DNA from: Clostridiales bacterium
GTDB taxonomy: Bacteria; Bacillota; Clostridia; Christensenellales; Borkfalkiaceae
Direction: 5' to 3'
NCBI GenBank assembly: GCA_015069615.1
Contig: SVIF01000003.1
Location: 1-64,000 of the forward strand
DNA: 64,000 bases
The translations under genes were made by a program, and so were the position numbers. A model generated the notes under the pieces. That model did not search any database. It was not told the DNA's origin and worked only from the letters and a program-made list of their open reading frames with translations. Positions 19,883 through 29,175 of this stretch are shown one piece after another (positions within the stretch are counted from its first letter, which is position 1; every line of letters begins with the position of its first letter).

Positions 19883-22800
19883 ATGAAAACCAAGCGCATC
19901 ACTCAACTGTTTTTAACCTTCGCGTTTGCGCTGTGTATGGCGGTAGGCACGCTGTTGCTTACTTCCCTACCCGCAAAGGCTTGGGTTACTTACGATAAGG
20001 GTAAGGACTTTAACAAGCAAGGCTATTACCACATGGAAAACAAGTTAAATCTTGCCGAAGCGGACGATTTGACCATTGAAGTGGAAGCGTGGATTCCCGT
20101 TGTGCATTTCAGTTGGAACAACGGCGTTTTGTTTGGGGATTACAACAACCAAGGCGCTACCATGACGGGTTTTTACTTAATGCTTGCAGACCAAGGGAAA
20201 ATTAAACTTTCCACCATGTTTGCCCAGTCCTTTACCTTCCAAACGAACTACCTAGATTATATGGGTACCGAAGATAATCCCACGCCCGCGCGCTTTGCGC
20301 TTGTTATTGACGTGGAGGACGTAAAAGGCGCAGGCACCACCGTTTATAAACTGTATATCAACGGGGAACTGAAAGAAACCTTAACCGAAAGCGATCCCCT
20401 TATGGAACGCCCCGGGCAACACCTTTACCAAGGGCAATTATCCAAATTAGATAAGCTTTGCGTTGGTGGGGACTACTGTGCGAACAACGGCCATATGTTG
20501 CAAGGTAAAATTCAAAACTTTAGCGTGTATAAGGACGTACGAACGGATGCGGAATTACTTGCTTCGGCGCAGGCAAGCACCTTTACCGTAGACGCAACGG
20601 ATACCAACTTACTTGCCGCGTACGATTTAACCGCCACCAACTATGATACCGACTTATCCGCCAACTCCAACGACTTAATTTTTGAACCCGTCGTGGGCGT
20701 AAAATTCAACAAGGATTACCCCTTACAACAAAAAACCAAGGTGGTTCCCCGTACGGTGGAAAGTTGGATTCACGTTCCCGTGGGCTACACGGGGGACGTA
20801 GGCACCCTATTTGGTTGCTGGTCGGACCAAGGCTCCGCCGTGGATACCTTCAACTTTGAAGTGGTGAAAAACGGGCAACCTTCCCTAACCGTAAAAACGG
20901 TAAGCGAGGTTGAAGGTGTTGAAAGCACTATTAGAAAATACGCGTTCGATGGGGTGGACGTGCGCACCAATAACTGGGCGCATCTTGCCCTAACGCATAC
21001 GGGCACCGAACTGAAACTGTACCTAAACGGGGAACTGAAACAAACCCTTGCCGCCGCAGATTACGCAAGCGGACTTCCCTACACCCAACTTGCGATTGGT
21101 GGCGACCTACGAAAGGGCAACCCCTGGAACTTTAAGGGTACGATACGCGATTTAGCGGTGTTTACGGACGTAAGAACGGATGCGGAAATTGCCGCGGACT
21201 ACAAAAAATTGAACGTTTCGGCGGATAATTTGGCGGGCTATTACGATTTTTCGTACGTAACCCCCCAAATGAACTTCGTAGCGGATTTATCCCCCAAGAA
21301 AAACGATTTGGAACGCATTTGGCTTACCGAAAGCGGTTTGGATTTAAGTAAATATTCCTATTCCTTTGCCGTTCTTGGGGATACCCAAAAATTGGTGTAC
21401 TACGATTTAGCCAACGGCACGGATAACTTAACCTACATCTTCGATTGGCTTTCTAACCCCGAAACCATTGAAAAATACAACTTAAAATACGTACTTGGCA
21501 TGGGGGATACGGTAGATACCAAAGATTCTAACGAAGAATACGCGTACGCTTCGCAAGAATTCCAAAAACTGACGGATGCAAACCTTCCCTGGCAGTTCGT
21601 GCAAGGCGACCACGATTCGGTGCAAAACTACGATAAATTCTTTGGGGATAGCGAAAACTGGGATCGCTTGGATATTCACCATTATTCGGGCCCCTGCGAA
21701 CGCCCGGGGATTGGAAATTACTACGTGAATAACCCCGAAAGTTTGGGAAACTTCTACGTAAACTTTACCGTGGGCGAAACAGACTGGATGTTCTTTAGCT
21801 TTGACTTCGGTGCGGAAGATAACATCTTAAATTGGGCAAGTGAAGAAATTTCCAAAAACCCCACCCGCCGCGTTATCATTACCACCCACGCGTATATGGA
21901 TTCGGAAGGCGAATACGTAACGGATACCACCAACCGCGCGCCCTCCTCCTCCCACTACACCTATAACGACGGGGATGATATTTGGCTGGAACTTATCAAC
22001 AAACACCGCAACATCGTTATGGTTCTTTGCGGGCATAAATGCGATACCACGGGTAATATTGTTTGGCGGCAGGACCGCACCTATTACGGCACCAAAGTAA
22101 CCCAAATGCTGGTAAACCCCCAAGATTTCGATATGGAAAACAACTGGGAAACGGGTATGATTGCCATGCTGCACTTTACCGAGGACGGTAGGGACGTGGG
22201 CGTAGAATATTATTCCGCAGTTCGCAACCAATATTACAGCGCGGTAAACCAATTTGAATTTAACTTAATTGATTATTACGGCAACGGAATTTACGAAATT
22301 TTAACCATCCCGAACGCAGACGGCACCACCACCCTTCGTTACCTTTACACCAACGGTACGTACGAAGACGTAGTGATTGGCGGCGTGGTAGAAGGCGCGG
22401 ACGGGGAAGACGGTAAAGACGGCGAGGACGGCAAAACCCCCTATATCGGTGATAACGGTAACTGGTGGATTGGGGATACGGATACGGGCGTTAAGGCGCA
22501 AGGGCCCCAAGGCGAAACGGGTGCGCAAGGGCCCCAAGGGGAACAAGGCGAAACGGGTGCGCAAGGCCCGCAAGGGGAACAAGGCCCCGCTGGTACCAAC
22601 GGCACAAATGGTACGAACGGTGAAACCCCCTATATCGGCGATAACGGCAACTGGTGGATTGGCACCACGGATACGGGCGTAGCTGCGCAAGGCCCGCAGG
22701 GTGAACAGGGCGAAACAGGTGCGCAAGGTCCCCAAGGGGAACAAGGCCCCGCAGGTGCCAACGGCACCAACGGTACCAACGGCATTACTCCGCATATCGG

Positions 22801-23296
22801 TGAAAACGGTAACTGGTGGATTGGCACCACGGATACGGGCGTACAAGCCCAAGGGGAACAAGGCCCCGCAGGTACCAACGGTACGAACGGTACCAACGGC
22901 ACAAATGGTACGAACGGCGAAACTCCCTATATCGGCACCAACGGTAACTGGTGGATCGGCACTACGGATACGGGCGTAGCAGCCCAAGGCCCGCAGGGTG
23001 AACAAGGTGAAACGGGTGCGCAAGGTCCCCAAGGGGAACAAGGCCCCGCAGGTACCAACGGCACAAATGGTACAAACGGCATTACTCCGCATATCGGCAC
23101 CAACGGCAACTGGTGGATCGGCACTACGGATACGGGCGTAGCAGCCCAAGGCCCGCAAGGGGAACAAGGCGAAACGGGCGCGCAAGGCCCCGCGGGTGCA
23201 AACGGCAGTTGTAAAAAGAACGCCACCAAAACCCTTGCCTTTTTGGCAAGCGTTATGGCGCTAGCTAGCGTAATGCTGTTCGGTAAAAAGAGATAA
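19883..23296 (+). CDS. Secreted surface protein, paralogue of 16565-19813 (LamG x2, phosphoesterase, collagen-like, same C-terminal tail)
   Basis: Collinear with the preceding [32 protein letters not shown] repeats; [29 protein letters not shown]. Confidence 0.85.
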   Translation: MKTKRITQLFLTFAFALCMAVGTLLLTSLPAKAWVTYDKGKDFNKQGYYHMENKLNLAEADDLTIEVEAWIPVVHFSWNNGVLFGDYNNQGATMTGFYLMLADQGKIKLSTMFAQSFTFQTNYLDYMGTEDNPTPARFALVIDVEDVKGAGTTVYKLYINGELKETLTESDPLMERPGQHLYQGQLSKLDKLCVGGDYCANNGHMLQGKIQNFSVYKDVRTDAELLASAQASTFTVDATDTNLLAAYDLTATNYDTDLSANSNDLIFEPVVGVKFNKDYPLQQKTKVVPRTVESWIHVPVGYTGDVGTLFGCWSDQGSAVDTFNFEVVKNGQPSLTVKTVSEVEGVESTIRKYAFDGVDVRTNNWAHLALTHTGTELKLYLNGELKQTLAAADYASGLPYTQLAIGGDLRKGNPWNFKGTIRDLAVFTDVRTDAEIAADYKKLNVSADNLAGYYDFSYVTPQMNFVADLSPKKNDLERIWLTESGLDLSKYSYSFAVLGDTQKLVYYDLANGTDNLTYIFDWLSNPETIEKYNLKYVLGMGDTVDTKDSNEEYAYASQEFQKLTDANLPWQFVQGDHDSVQNYDKFFGDSENWDRLDIHHYSGPCERPGIGNYYVNNPESLGNFYVNFTVGETDWMFFSFDFGAEDNILNWASEEISKNPTRRVIITTHAYMDSEGEYVTDTTNRAPSSSHYTYNDGDDIWLELINKHRNIVMVLCGHKCDTTGNIVWRQDRTYYGTKVTQMLVNPQDFDMENNWETGMIAMLHFTEDGRDVGVEYYSAVRNQYYSAVNQFEFNLIDYYGNGIYEILTIPNADGTTTLRYLYTNGTYEDVVIGGVVEGADGEDGKDGEDGKTPYIGDNGNWWIGDTDTGVKAQGPQGETGAQGPQGEQGETGAQGPQGEQGPAGTNGTNGTNGETPYIGDNGNWWIGTTDTGVAAQGPQGEQGETGAQGPQGEQGPAGANGTNGTNGITPHIGENGNWWIGTTDTGVQAQGEQGPAGTNGTNGTNGTNGTNGETPYIGTNGNWWIGTTDTGVAAQGPQGEQGETGAQGPQGEQGPAGTNGTNGTNGITPHIGTNGNWWIGTTDTGVAAQGPQGEQGETGAQGPAGANGSCKKNATKTLAFLASVMALASVMLFGKKR
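22400..23215 (+). repeat. Collagen-like tandem repeat DNA (paralogue 2)
   Basis: Five WWIG-TDTGV modules. Confidence 0.9.
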
Positions 23297-23355
23297 TCTC
23301 AAAACACGAGGTATCCCCCTAAAAACACCATAGGAAACTTTTTAAAAAAACCAAA

Positions 23356-23402
23356 ACGCAGGGCGAAAGCAAAAAATTGCTTTCGCCCTGCGTAATTTTT
23401 AT
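23356..23402. terminator. Terminator-like hairpin ACGCAGGGCGAAAGC...GCTTTCGCCCTGCGTAATTTT
   Basis: 15-bp perfect stem; outer part shared with 34023-34062. Confidence 0.8.
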
Positions 23403-23451
23403 TTCTTCTTTAAACTGTCTATAATCGCATGCTAGCCGCTACGTATAAGTC

Positions 23452-23520
23452 TTTCAAAAAGGAAGGATTGTTTTTTACCAAAAAGCAAAAAAACAAGCCT
23501 TTCGTTAAAACGAAAGACTT
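23452..23520. repeat. Left copy of 69-bp direct repeat (carries a copy of the tRNA-Leu terminator)
   Basis: 67/69 identical to 24945-25013. Confidence 0.9.
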
Positions 23521-23898
23521 TCATAAATCATAGGGCTCCCAAGAAGATTTTTTCATAGAAAAAAGATTTTTGGGAAAAAGGAAAAGCAGGCCGTAACGTC
23601 CTTTGCTTTTTTGCAAGCAAAAAAGCAAGACCAAAGGCCTTGCTTTGACAAGGGAGAAAAGCTACATCAGCACCTTTTCACTATTCACTATTACTTATTA
23701 CTTGCCAAAAAACGACAAGGGATTTTAGTGAAAAGTGAAAAAGTAAAAAAGTAAAAACGACAACCTTCTGTCGAAGATTGTCGTTTTTTGTCTCTTCTGA
23801 CCTTAATAGATGCCGTTATTATTTTATTCCAAGTTCTTCGTTTTGGATACCTCCCATATAATAGCAACCGATCTCGGTTATTGATCAATGCTACAATT

Positions 23899-24339
23899 TT
23901 AATCAAGAAGATTGATATACAGACCGCCTACTACACTTCTGTTTCTGAATGCTATGTAATCAGCGGAACTTGTGTAGTACCAATCGGCAAGCGGTACGCG
24001 GTCAAGGGTTTCGTTTATCATATTGACTATAGATTGACAAACCGCATCGAAATATTCCCTGTCTCTCCATATGCAAGTTGACCACATGAGCCAGTCGATC
24101 TTTGTGTAATCGGCACGGTTATCAAGAGGCACACCGTAGCGGTTCATCTTTGACATATAAACCTTTATCTCGTTCTTTTTTATTTCATCCGAGAAAACAT
24201 TGTACCCGAGCAGATTGTCCCAAACCATGTTATATTTTAGACTCCAGCTATCGTCTACGTCAAAGGAAAGTCTTGTTCCCTCATGGTCTGCCTTAGCATC
24301 TATCTCCCACTGTCTTGCATACTTCTTTGCGATATCCAT
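23899..24339 (-). pseudogene. C-terminal relic of a glutaminase (GtaA-like, DUF4965/DUF1793) protein
   Basis: SWSLKYNMVWDNLLGYNVF, PLDNRADYTKIDWLMWSTC, NRSVVGGLYINLLD; homology-like reading ELSGDSSY continues upstream of the ATG, then hits stops. Confidence 0.7.
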
Positions 24340-24609
24340 GTAGGAAGAATCTCCTGAAAGCTCGGCATATCATCATAAAAAACAGGAATATCTTTTTGAT
24401 TGATACAAACAATCCATTTGCCATATTTTCCATATTATGCCTCTTTTTGATTCCTAGTGATTTATATTGTATCATAAATCGACAATCATCGTCAATTTAA
24501 AAAAATCACATAAATTCAACATTTATATCTTAAATATATTAAACTCCTCCATAAAACAAAATAGGCCGAACGTCTTTTGGGCGGTAAAGAGGTTCAACCT
24601 ATTAAGACT

Positions 24610-24702
24610 TGGTGCGGGTAATAGGATTTGCAAGGAGTGGGCTTGCCCTACGACGGATTAGCGAGAGCGTAGGCAAAGCCAAGCGAAGCGTCACGTTATT
24701 TC
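24610..24702 (-). repeat. 93-bp repeat ending in a copy of the tRNA-Leu 3' end (copy 1)
   Basis: 21 bp identical to the tRNA-Leu 3' end including CCA; 91/93 identical to 24818-24910. Confidence 0.9.
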
Positions 24703-24817
24703 ACCCTCCGTTTTTCCTGCGCCCTTTCGTAAAGCCTTTGCAAAATGCGAAGGGATATATTTTTGCCATAAGGCAAAAACAAAGCCCTTTGCTAAATAGC
24801 AAAAGGCTTTATATACG

Positions 24818-24910
24818 TGGTGCGGGTAATAGGATTTGCAAGGAGTGGGCTTGCCCCACGACGGATTAGCGAGAGCGTAGGCAAAGCCAAGCGGAGCGTC
24901 ACGTTATTTC
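24818..24910 (-). repeat. 93-bp repeat ending in a copy of the tRNA-Leu 3' end (copy 2)
   Basis: See copy 1. Confidence 0.9.
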
Positions 24911-24944
24911 GATATTCCGCCTTACTTACACGATAAGGCAAGGA

Positions 24945-25013
24945 TTTCAAAAAGGAAGGATTGTTTTTTGCCAAAGAGCAAAAAAACAAGCCTTTCGTTA
25001 AAACGAAAGACTT
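24945..25013. repeat. Right copy of 69-bp direct repeat; includes the tRNA-Leu intrinsic terminator on the minus strand
   Basis: AAGTCTTTCG-TTTTAA-CGAAAGGCTTG-TTTTTTT read on the minus strand. Confidence 0.88.
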
Positions 25014-25020
25014 GCCGTTT

Positions 25021-25107
25021 TGGTGCGGGTAATAGGATTTGAACCTACACGAAGTTGCCCCCACTAGAACCTGAATCTAGCGCGTCTGCCAGTTCCGCCA
25101 TACCCGC
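25021..25107 (-). tRNA. tRNA-Leu (anticodon CAG), CCA encoded
   Basis: Acceptor GCGGGTA/TACCCGC-A-CCA, anticodon arm CTAGA-TTCAGGT-TCTAG, T-arm GTAGG-TTCAAAT-CCTAT, long variable arm. Confidence 0.95.
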
Positions 25108-25242
25108 GTATTTGGCAGGAAGAAATCTTCCTTAACCAATCGCTTGCATATTATAGCCGTTTTTTTGCTTTTTGGCAAGGGTTTTAGCGTGTTTTTCGTA
25201 AAATTTCACAAAAAAACTTGCACCGCGCGTTTGGTTGCCCTG

Positions 25243-26046
25243 TTATTCTTCTTTTTTCAGTTTGGGGGTATCCGATTTAGAAGTAATATTTCTGCCAAAG
25301 GTTTTTTTGTATAAGTGGCTTACGTAGTTGGGGTCCTGATAGCCAAAGCGCGCGCACGCGTCCTTTAATTTTAGCCCTTCCTTTTCCATCAAGTTTTTCA
25401 CGCCGCTAAGCTTTGCGCGGTTGACGTACGACATCAAGGTAATCCCTTCCGCTTTCTTAAACTGACCGCATAAATACCCGGGCGATACCCCCAAATATCG
25501 GGCAACTTCCCTTTGGGTTAAGGGTTCGCTTAACCGCTTATGCACGTACTTTTTCGCGCGCTGGGCAAGCATCTGCCCTTCTTTGAATTTTTCGCCACCT
25601 TCCGCACGGAAAGTTTCATCAATTTTACAAAGAACGGAAAGCGCCGCGTACGTACTTTTCGTGGGGGAATCCAGATATAAGTAGGGCTTATAAATCAGCA
25701 AATCCAGCCACTTTTCAATTTCTTCGGTTAGGGCGGAAGCCTTGGTTAAAAAGGGCAATAACAACCCCTTTTCACCCTTATCAATGTGATCAAAACGGAA
25801 GCGAACGGTGTGATGACAGTGAAATTTTTCACTTTTCACCCGTTTTGCACCCCCATAGGAACACATAATATCCCCCTTACTAGCCACAAACATTTGCGCC
25901 CCGTCTTGAATTATCAATTCCCCTTCGGTTAAAAAGGAAATTTCAATTTCATTTTCGGCCATAGCAATGGTGTTTTCGTACCTTTCCGCTTTATACACGT
26001 GCGCAAAATCCACTACGGCGTTTCCTTTTAGTTCAATCGCTTGCAT
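25243..26046 (-). CDS. AraC-family transcriptional regulator
   Basis: C-terminal double HTH: LTQREVARYLGVSPGYLCGQFKKAEGITLMSYVNRAKLSGVKNLM...FGYQDPNYVSHLYKKTFG. Confidence 0.9.
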   Translation of the reverse strand: MQAIELKGNAVVDFAHVYKAERYENTIAMAENEIEISFLTEGELIIQDGAQMFVASKGDIMCSYGGAKRVKSEKFHCHHTVRFRFDHIDKGEKGLLLPFLTKASALTEEIEKWLDLLIYKPYLYLDSPTKSTYAALSVLCKIDETFRAEGGEKFKEGQMLAQRAKKYVHKRLSEPLTQREVARYLGVSPGYLCGQFKKAEGITLMSYVNRAKLSGVKNLMEKEGLKLKDACARFGYQDPNYVSHLYKKTFGRNITSKSDTPKLKKEE

Positions 26047-26170
26047 ACTTGCCCCCTTTTTTATTGTAGCATTTTAGATGAATTTTGTCAAGATTTATGA
26101 AAATTCTTCCTTTACTTTTTTCCTTCTACTTGCTATACTGTGTATAGAATTGGAATTAGGAGGCTTTTTT

Positions 26171-28282
26171 ATGAAGACTTTTCAAGCGTTACGCCAAGAA
26201 GTAAACGCGCCCCTTACGGGGGAATACGCGCCCTACTACTTCCGCTTTTTGGGGTATAAGGGCAATTTGGGTTTACCCACACCTCTCCTTCGCGCGCGCG
26301 GAATTGAAGCGTTATTTACCCTTCCCACCCCCTATATTTTCAAAAACGACCTAATCGTGGGCAACGTGCGTTGTTACGCGGTTTCGGTGGATAAGGAGGA
26401 GTTAGAATACGCAGCACGCGTGGTAAACGATTTTGGCCTTCGTGGTTTCGGCACGAACGCCGACCACTTTGCGCCCGACTATAAAACCGCCCTTTTTGAA
26501 GGGATTCCGGGCACTATTTCGCGCATAAATTCCGCATTAAAAACCTACGAAAAGGACGAAAAGAAAACCTTGACTTTAACTTCCATGAAAATCGCCATGG
26601 AAGCCTTTTATACGCGCACGAAAAACTATCGCGACGCCGCCTTAAAATTAAAAGGCGCGGAAGGCTACGATAACGAAAAGCTAAAATTTATTGCAAACAA
26701 CCTTTCCGCCCTTCTTTTGGGTGCGCCCCAAACCTTTGCCCAAGCCTTACAGTTGGTTTGGCTGATTCACACCGCCTTTTATTCGGAAGGCAGGGCGGCA
26801 ATGGCGCTTGCGCGTATGGATCAATATTTATACCCTTACTACAAAAAGGACGTGGGATCGGGCATTTTAACGGACGAATACGCGGTAGAACTGTTGCAAA
26901 ACGTGTTCACTAAAATCCCCACGAACGACGTTGTAAATATCGTAATTGGGGGTAAGGGACTAGACGAAAAATCGCAGGTAAACGAACTTTCTTACCTTAT
27001 TGTAGAAGCAGTAAAAACTTGCAATGCGCCCGGGCCCAACCTTTCGGCGCGCATCACGCCTGACGCGCCAGACGAATTTTTGATTGCTTGCTTAAAAAGT
27101 ATCGGCACGGGGCTTGGATATCCCGCTTTGATGAACGACGAAGTAAATATTCCCGCCCTGCTTTCGTACGGCTATAAAAAAGAAGACGTGTACGACTACT
27201 GTATGGTGGGTTGCATTGAAAACTTTATTACGGGCAAACAACCCCCGTGGTCGGACGGGCGATTTGATTCCCCCCGCTTTTTCGATTACATCTTCTTTAA
27301 CGGCGTAAGCAAGTTCAACCGTTCGGTTGGCCCCGTTACGGGGAATATCGAACAAATGGAAACCATGCAAGATTTTACGGATGCAATGGAAAAACAAATG
27401 CGCCTAGGCGTAGCCGAATACTACGCGTACTTTATGGCGCACAATAACCGCATCAACCAAGAATACTTTGCCGAACCCTTCCTTTCCTGCTTCTGCCAAG
27501 ACTGTATCGGTAGGGGGTTAGATATCAACAACGGCGGTAGCGTGTATCCTTCGGTACACGGAGCGGGGCTGATGGGGGTTGGCACGTTTGCGGACTCCAT
27601 GGCGGCGATAGAACACACCGTATTCGTGGAAAAAACCCTTACCTTACCCCAAATTCGGAATGCGCTTGCGGAAGACTTCGTGGGCTACGAAGACGTACGC
27701 GAAAAATTACTTGCCGCGCCCAAGTACGGCAATAACGACGATTTCGTGGATAAATACGCGGTATGGTATTTAGACGTGCTTGCAGACGAATTCAAAAAAT
27801 ATAAAACGCGGGACGGCGGCGGTGTTTACGTTGCCATGGCGGCGAATATTCACAACGTGCTGCTTGGTAGGGAAATTAACGCCACGCCTGACGGCAGAAA
27901 GGCAGGCACGCCCCTTTCGGATGCGGCAAGCCCCACCTACGGCAAGGACGTAAAAGGGCCTACCTCCACCTTAAACAGCGTTTCTAAACCCCACTACGAA
28001 AAGGCGGCTTGCGGTACGGTTATCAACCAAAAATTCTTCCCTTCCGCGTTTTCGGACGATCATATCCTAAAACTGCTTGCTTTGGTTCGCGCCTACTTTA
28101 AAAAAGGCGGGCAAGAAATACAAATTAACGCCACTTCGCGCGAAGTGCTATTGGACGCGCTTGCTCACCCCGAAAACTACCAAAATTTGGTGGTGCGCGT
28201 TTCGGGATTTTCGGACTACTTCATACGCTTGGATAAAGACGTGCAGTTGGATATTTTAAACCGCACCCAGCAAGGCGAATAA
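26171..28282 (+). CDS. Glycyl radical enzyme (PFL-like), substrate unknown
   Basis: Active-site VGCIE and C-terminal glycyl-radical loop RVSGFSDYF; activase gene follows directly; ATG 26171 after AGGAGG. Confidence 0.9.
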   Translation: MKTFQALRQEVNAPLTGEYAPYYFRFLGYKGNLGLPTPLLRARGIEALFTLPTPYIFKNDLIVGNVRCYAVSVDKEELEYAARVVNDFGLRGFGTNADHFAPDYKTALFEGIPGTISRINSALKTYEKDEKKTLTLTSMKIAMEAFYTRTKNYRDAALKLKGAEGYDNEKLKFIANNLSALLLGAPQTFAQALQLVWLIHTAFYSEGRAAMALARMDQYLYPYYKKDVGSGILTDEYAVELLQNVFTKIPTNDVVNIVIGGKGLDEKSQVNELSYLIVEAVKTCNAPGPNLSARITPDAPDEFLIACLKSIGTGLGYPALMNDEVNIPALLSYGYKKEDVYDYCMVGCIENFITGKQPPWSDGRFDSPRFFDYIFFNGVSKFNRSVGPVTGNIEQMETMQDFTDAMEKQMRLGVAEYYAYFMAHNNRINQEYFAEPFLSCFCQDCIGRGLDINNGGSVYPSVHGAGLMGVGTFADSMAAIEHTVFVEKTLTLPQIRNALAEDFVGYEDVREKLLAAPKYGNNDDFVDKYAVWYLDVLADEFKKYKTRDGGGVYVAMAANIHNVLLGREINATPDGRKAGTPLSDAASPTYGKDVKGPTSTLNSVSKPHYEKAACGTVINQKFFPSAFSDDHILKLLALVRAYFKKGGQEIQINATSREVLLDALAHPENYQNLVVRVSGFSDYFIRLDKDVQLDILNRTQQGE

Positions 28283-28283
28283 T

Positions 28284-29090
28284 ATGGAAGACGAAATTCT
28301 TGCGCGAAAAAACGCGTCTATCCCCCTAATTGCTAACGTGCAACATTTTTCCTTGGGGGATGGCCCAGGGATTCGCACCACGGTGTTTTTTAAGGGCTGT
28401 AATTTACATTGCCCGTGGTGTCATAACCCCGAAACCATACCCCTTACCCCCACCCAAATGACCTACGAACGGGCGGGCATTACCGAAATTTGCGGAAAGC
28501 CCGTTTCGGTGGATACCCTATTTAGCGAAATTATGGAGGACGCCGATTATTACGCCGAAAGCGGCGGTGGCGTTACCCTTAGCGGGGGGGAAGTTTTGTT
28601 GCAAGCGGATAGCGCGGCGGCGCTTGCCCGCAGAATAAAGGAAGGGGGCTTACACCTTATTGTGGATACCGCGGGGTGTGTTCCCTATTCTTCTTTTGAA
28701 AAGTTAAACCCTTACGTGGACGAATATTATTTCGACTATAAATCCGCAAACGCCGAACGCTTAAAAAAGCAAACGGGCGCGGACGTAACGCTGATTACGA
28801 ATAACCTTTCCCGCTTAATAGCGGAAGGGAAAAAAGTGCGCGTTCGCATCCCCCTAATCCCCGGGTTTAATACCGAAGAAGGGGAAATAGAAGGCATTGC
28901 TTCCGCCCTTATTCCCTTGGGAATAACGCACGTGGACGTTCTTCCCTTTCACCGTTTGGGGAAAAGCAAGTACACCGCGCTTAAAAAGACTTACGCGTAC
29001 GAAAACACCCCCTTGCTTACCCAAGAGGAAGTAAACGAAATCGTGCAAATTTTGGAAAAACACTTCACCGTAAAGGTGGAAAAACACTAA
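28284..29090 (+). CDS. Glycyl-radical enzyme activating radical-SAM protein
   Basis: GPGIRTTVFFKGCNLHCPWCHNPE, SGGGVTLSGGEVLLQ. Confidence 0.93.
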   Translation: MEDEILARKNASIPLIANVQHFSLGDGPGIRTTVFFKGCNLHCPWCHNPETIPLTPTQMTYERAGITEICGKPVSVDTLFSEIMEDADYYAESGGGVTLSGGEVLLQADSAAALARRIKEGGLHLIVDTAGCVPYSSFEKLNPYVDEYYFDYKSANAERLKKQTGADVTLITNNLSRLIAEGKKVRVRIPLIPGFNTEEGEIEGIASALIPLGITHVDVLPFHRLGKSKYTALKKTYAYENTPLLTQEEVNEIVQILEKHFTVKVEKH

Positions 29091-29175
29091 AAGTTGATTC
29101 AAACACACGCAACCAAACGGCTTTTCGCCGAAAAAATAAAAAAATCAATGGGCTTTTTAGCCGAAGGAGTTAACG

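Noticed and set aside
23520-23780. Possible ncRNA in the AT-rich stretch (TTTTCACTATTCACTATT...)
   Set aside because: Low-complexity repeats plus a terminator-like hairpin (CGACAACCTTCTGTCGAAGATTGTCG); no promoter or structure convincing enough
24609-25064. ORFs 24609-24869 (+), 24792-25064 (-) and 24467-24661 (+)
   Set aside because: Built from tRNA-Leu 3'-end repeats and terminators; not real proteins
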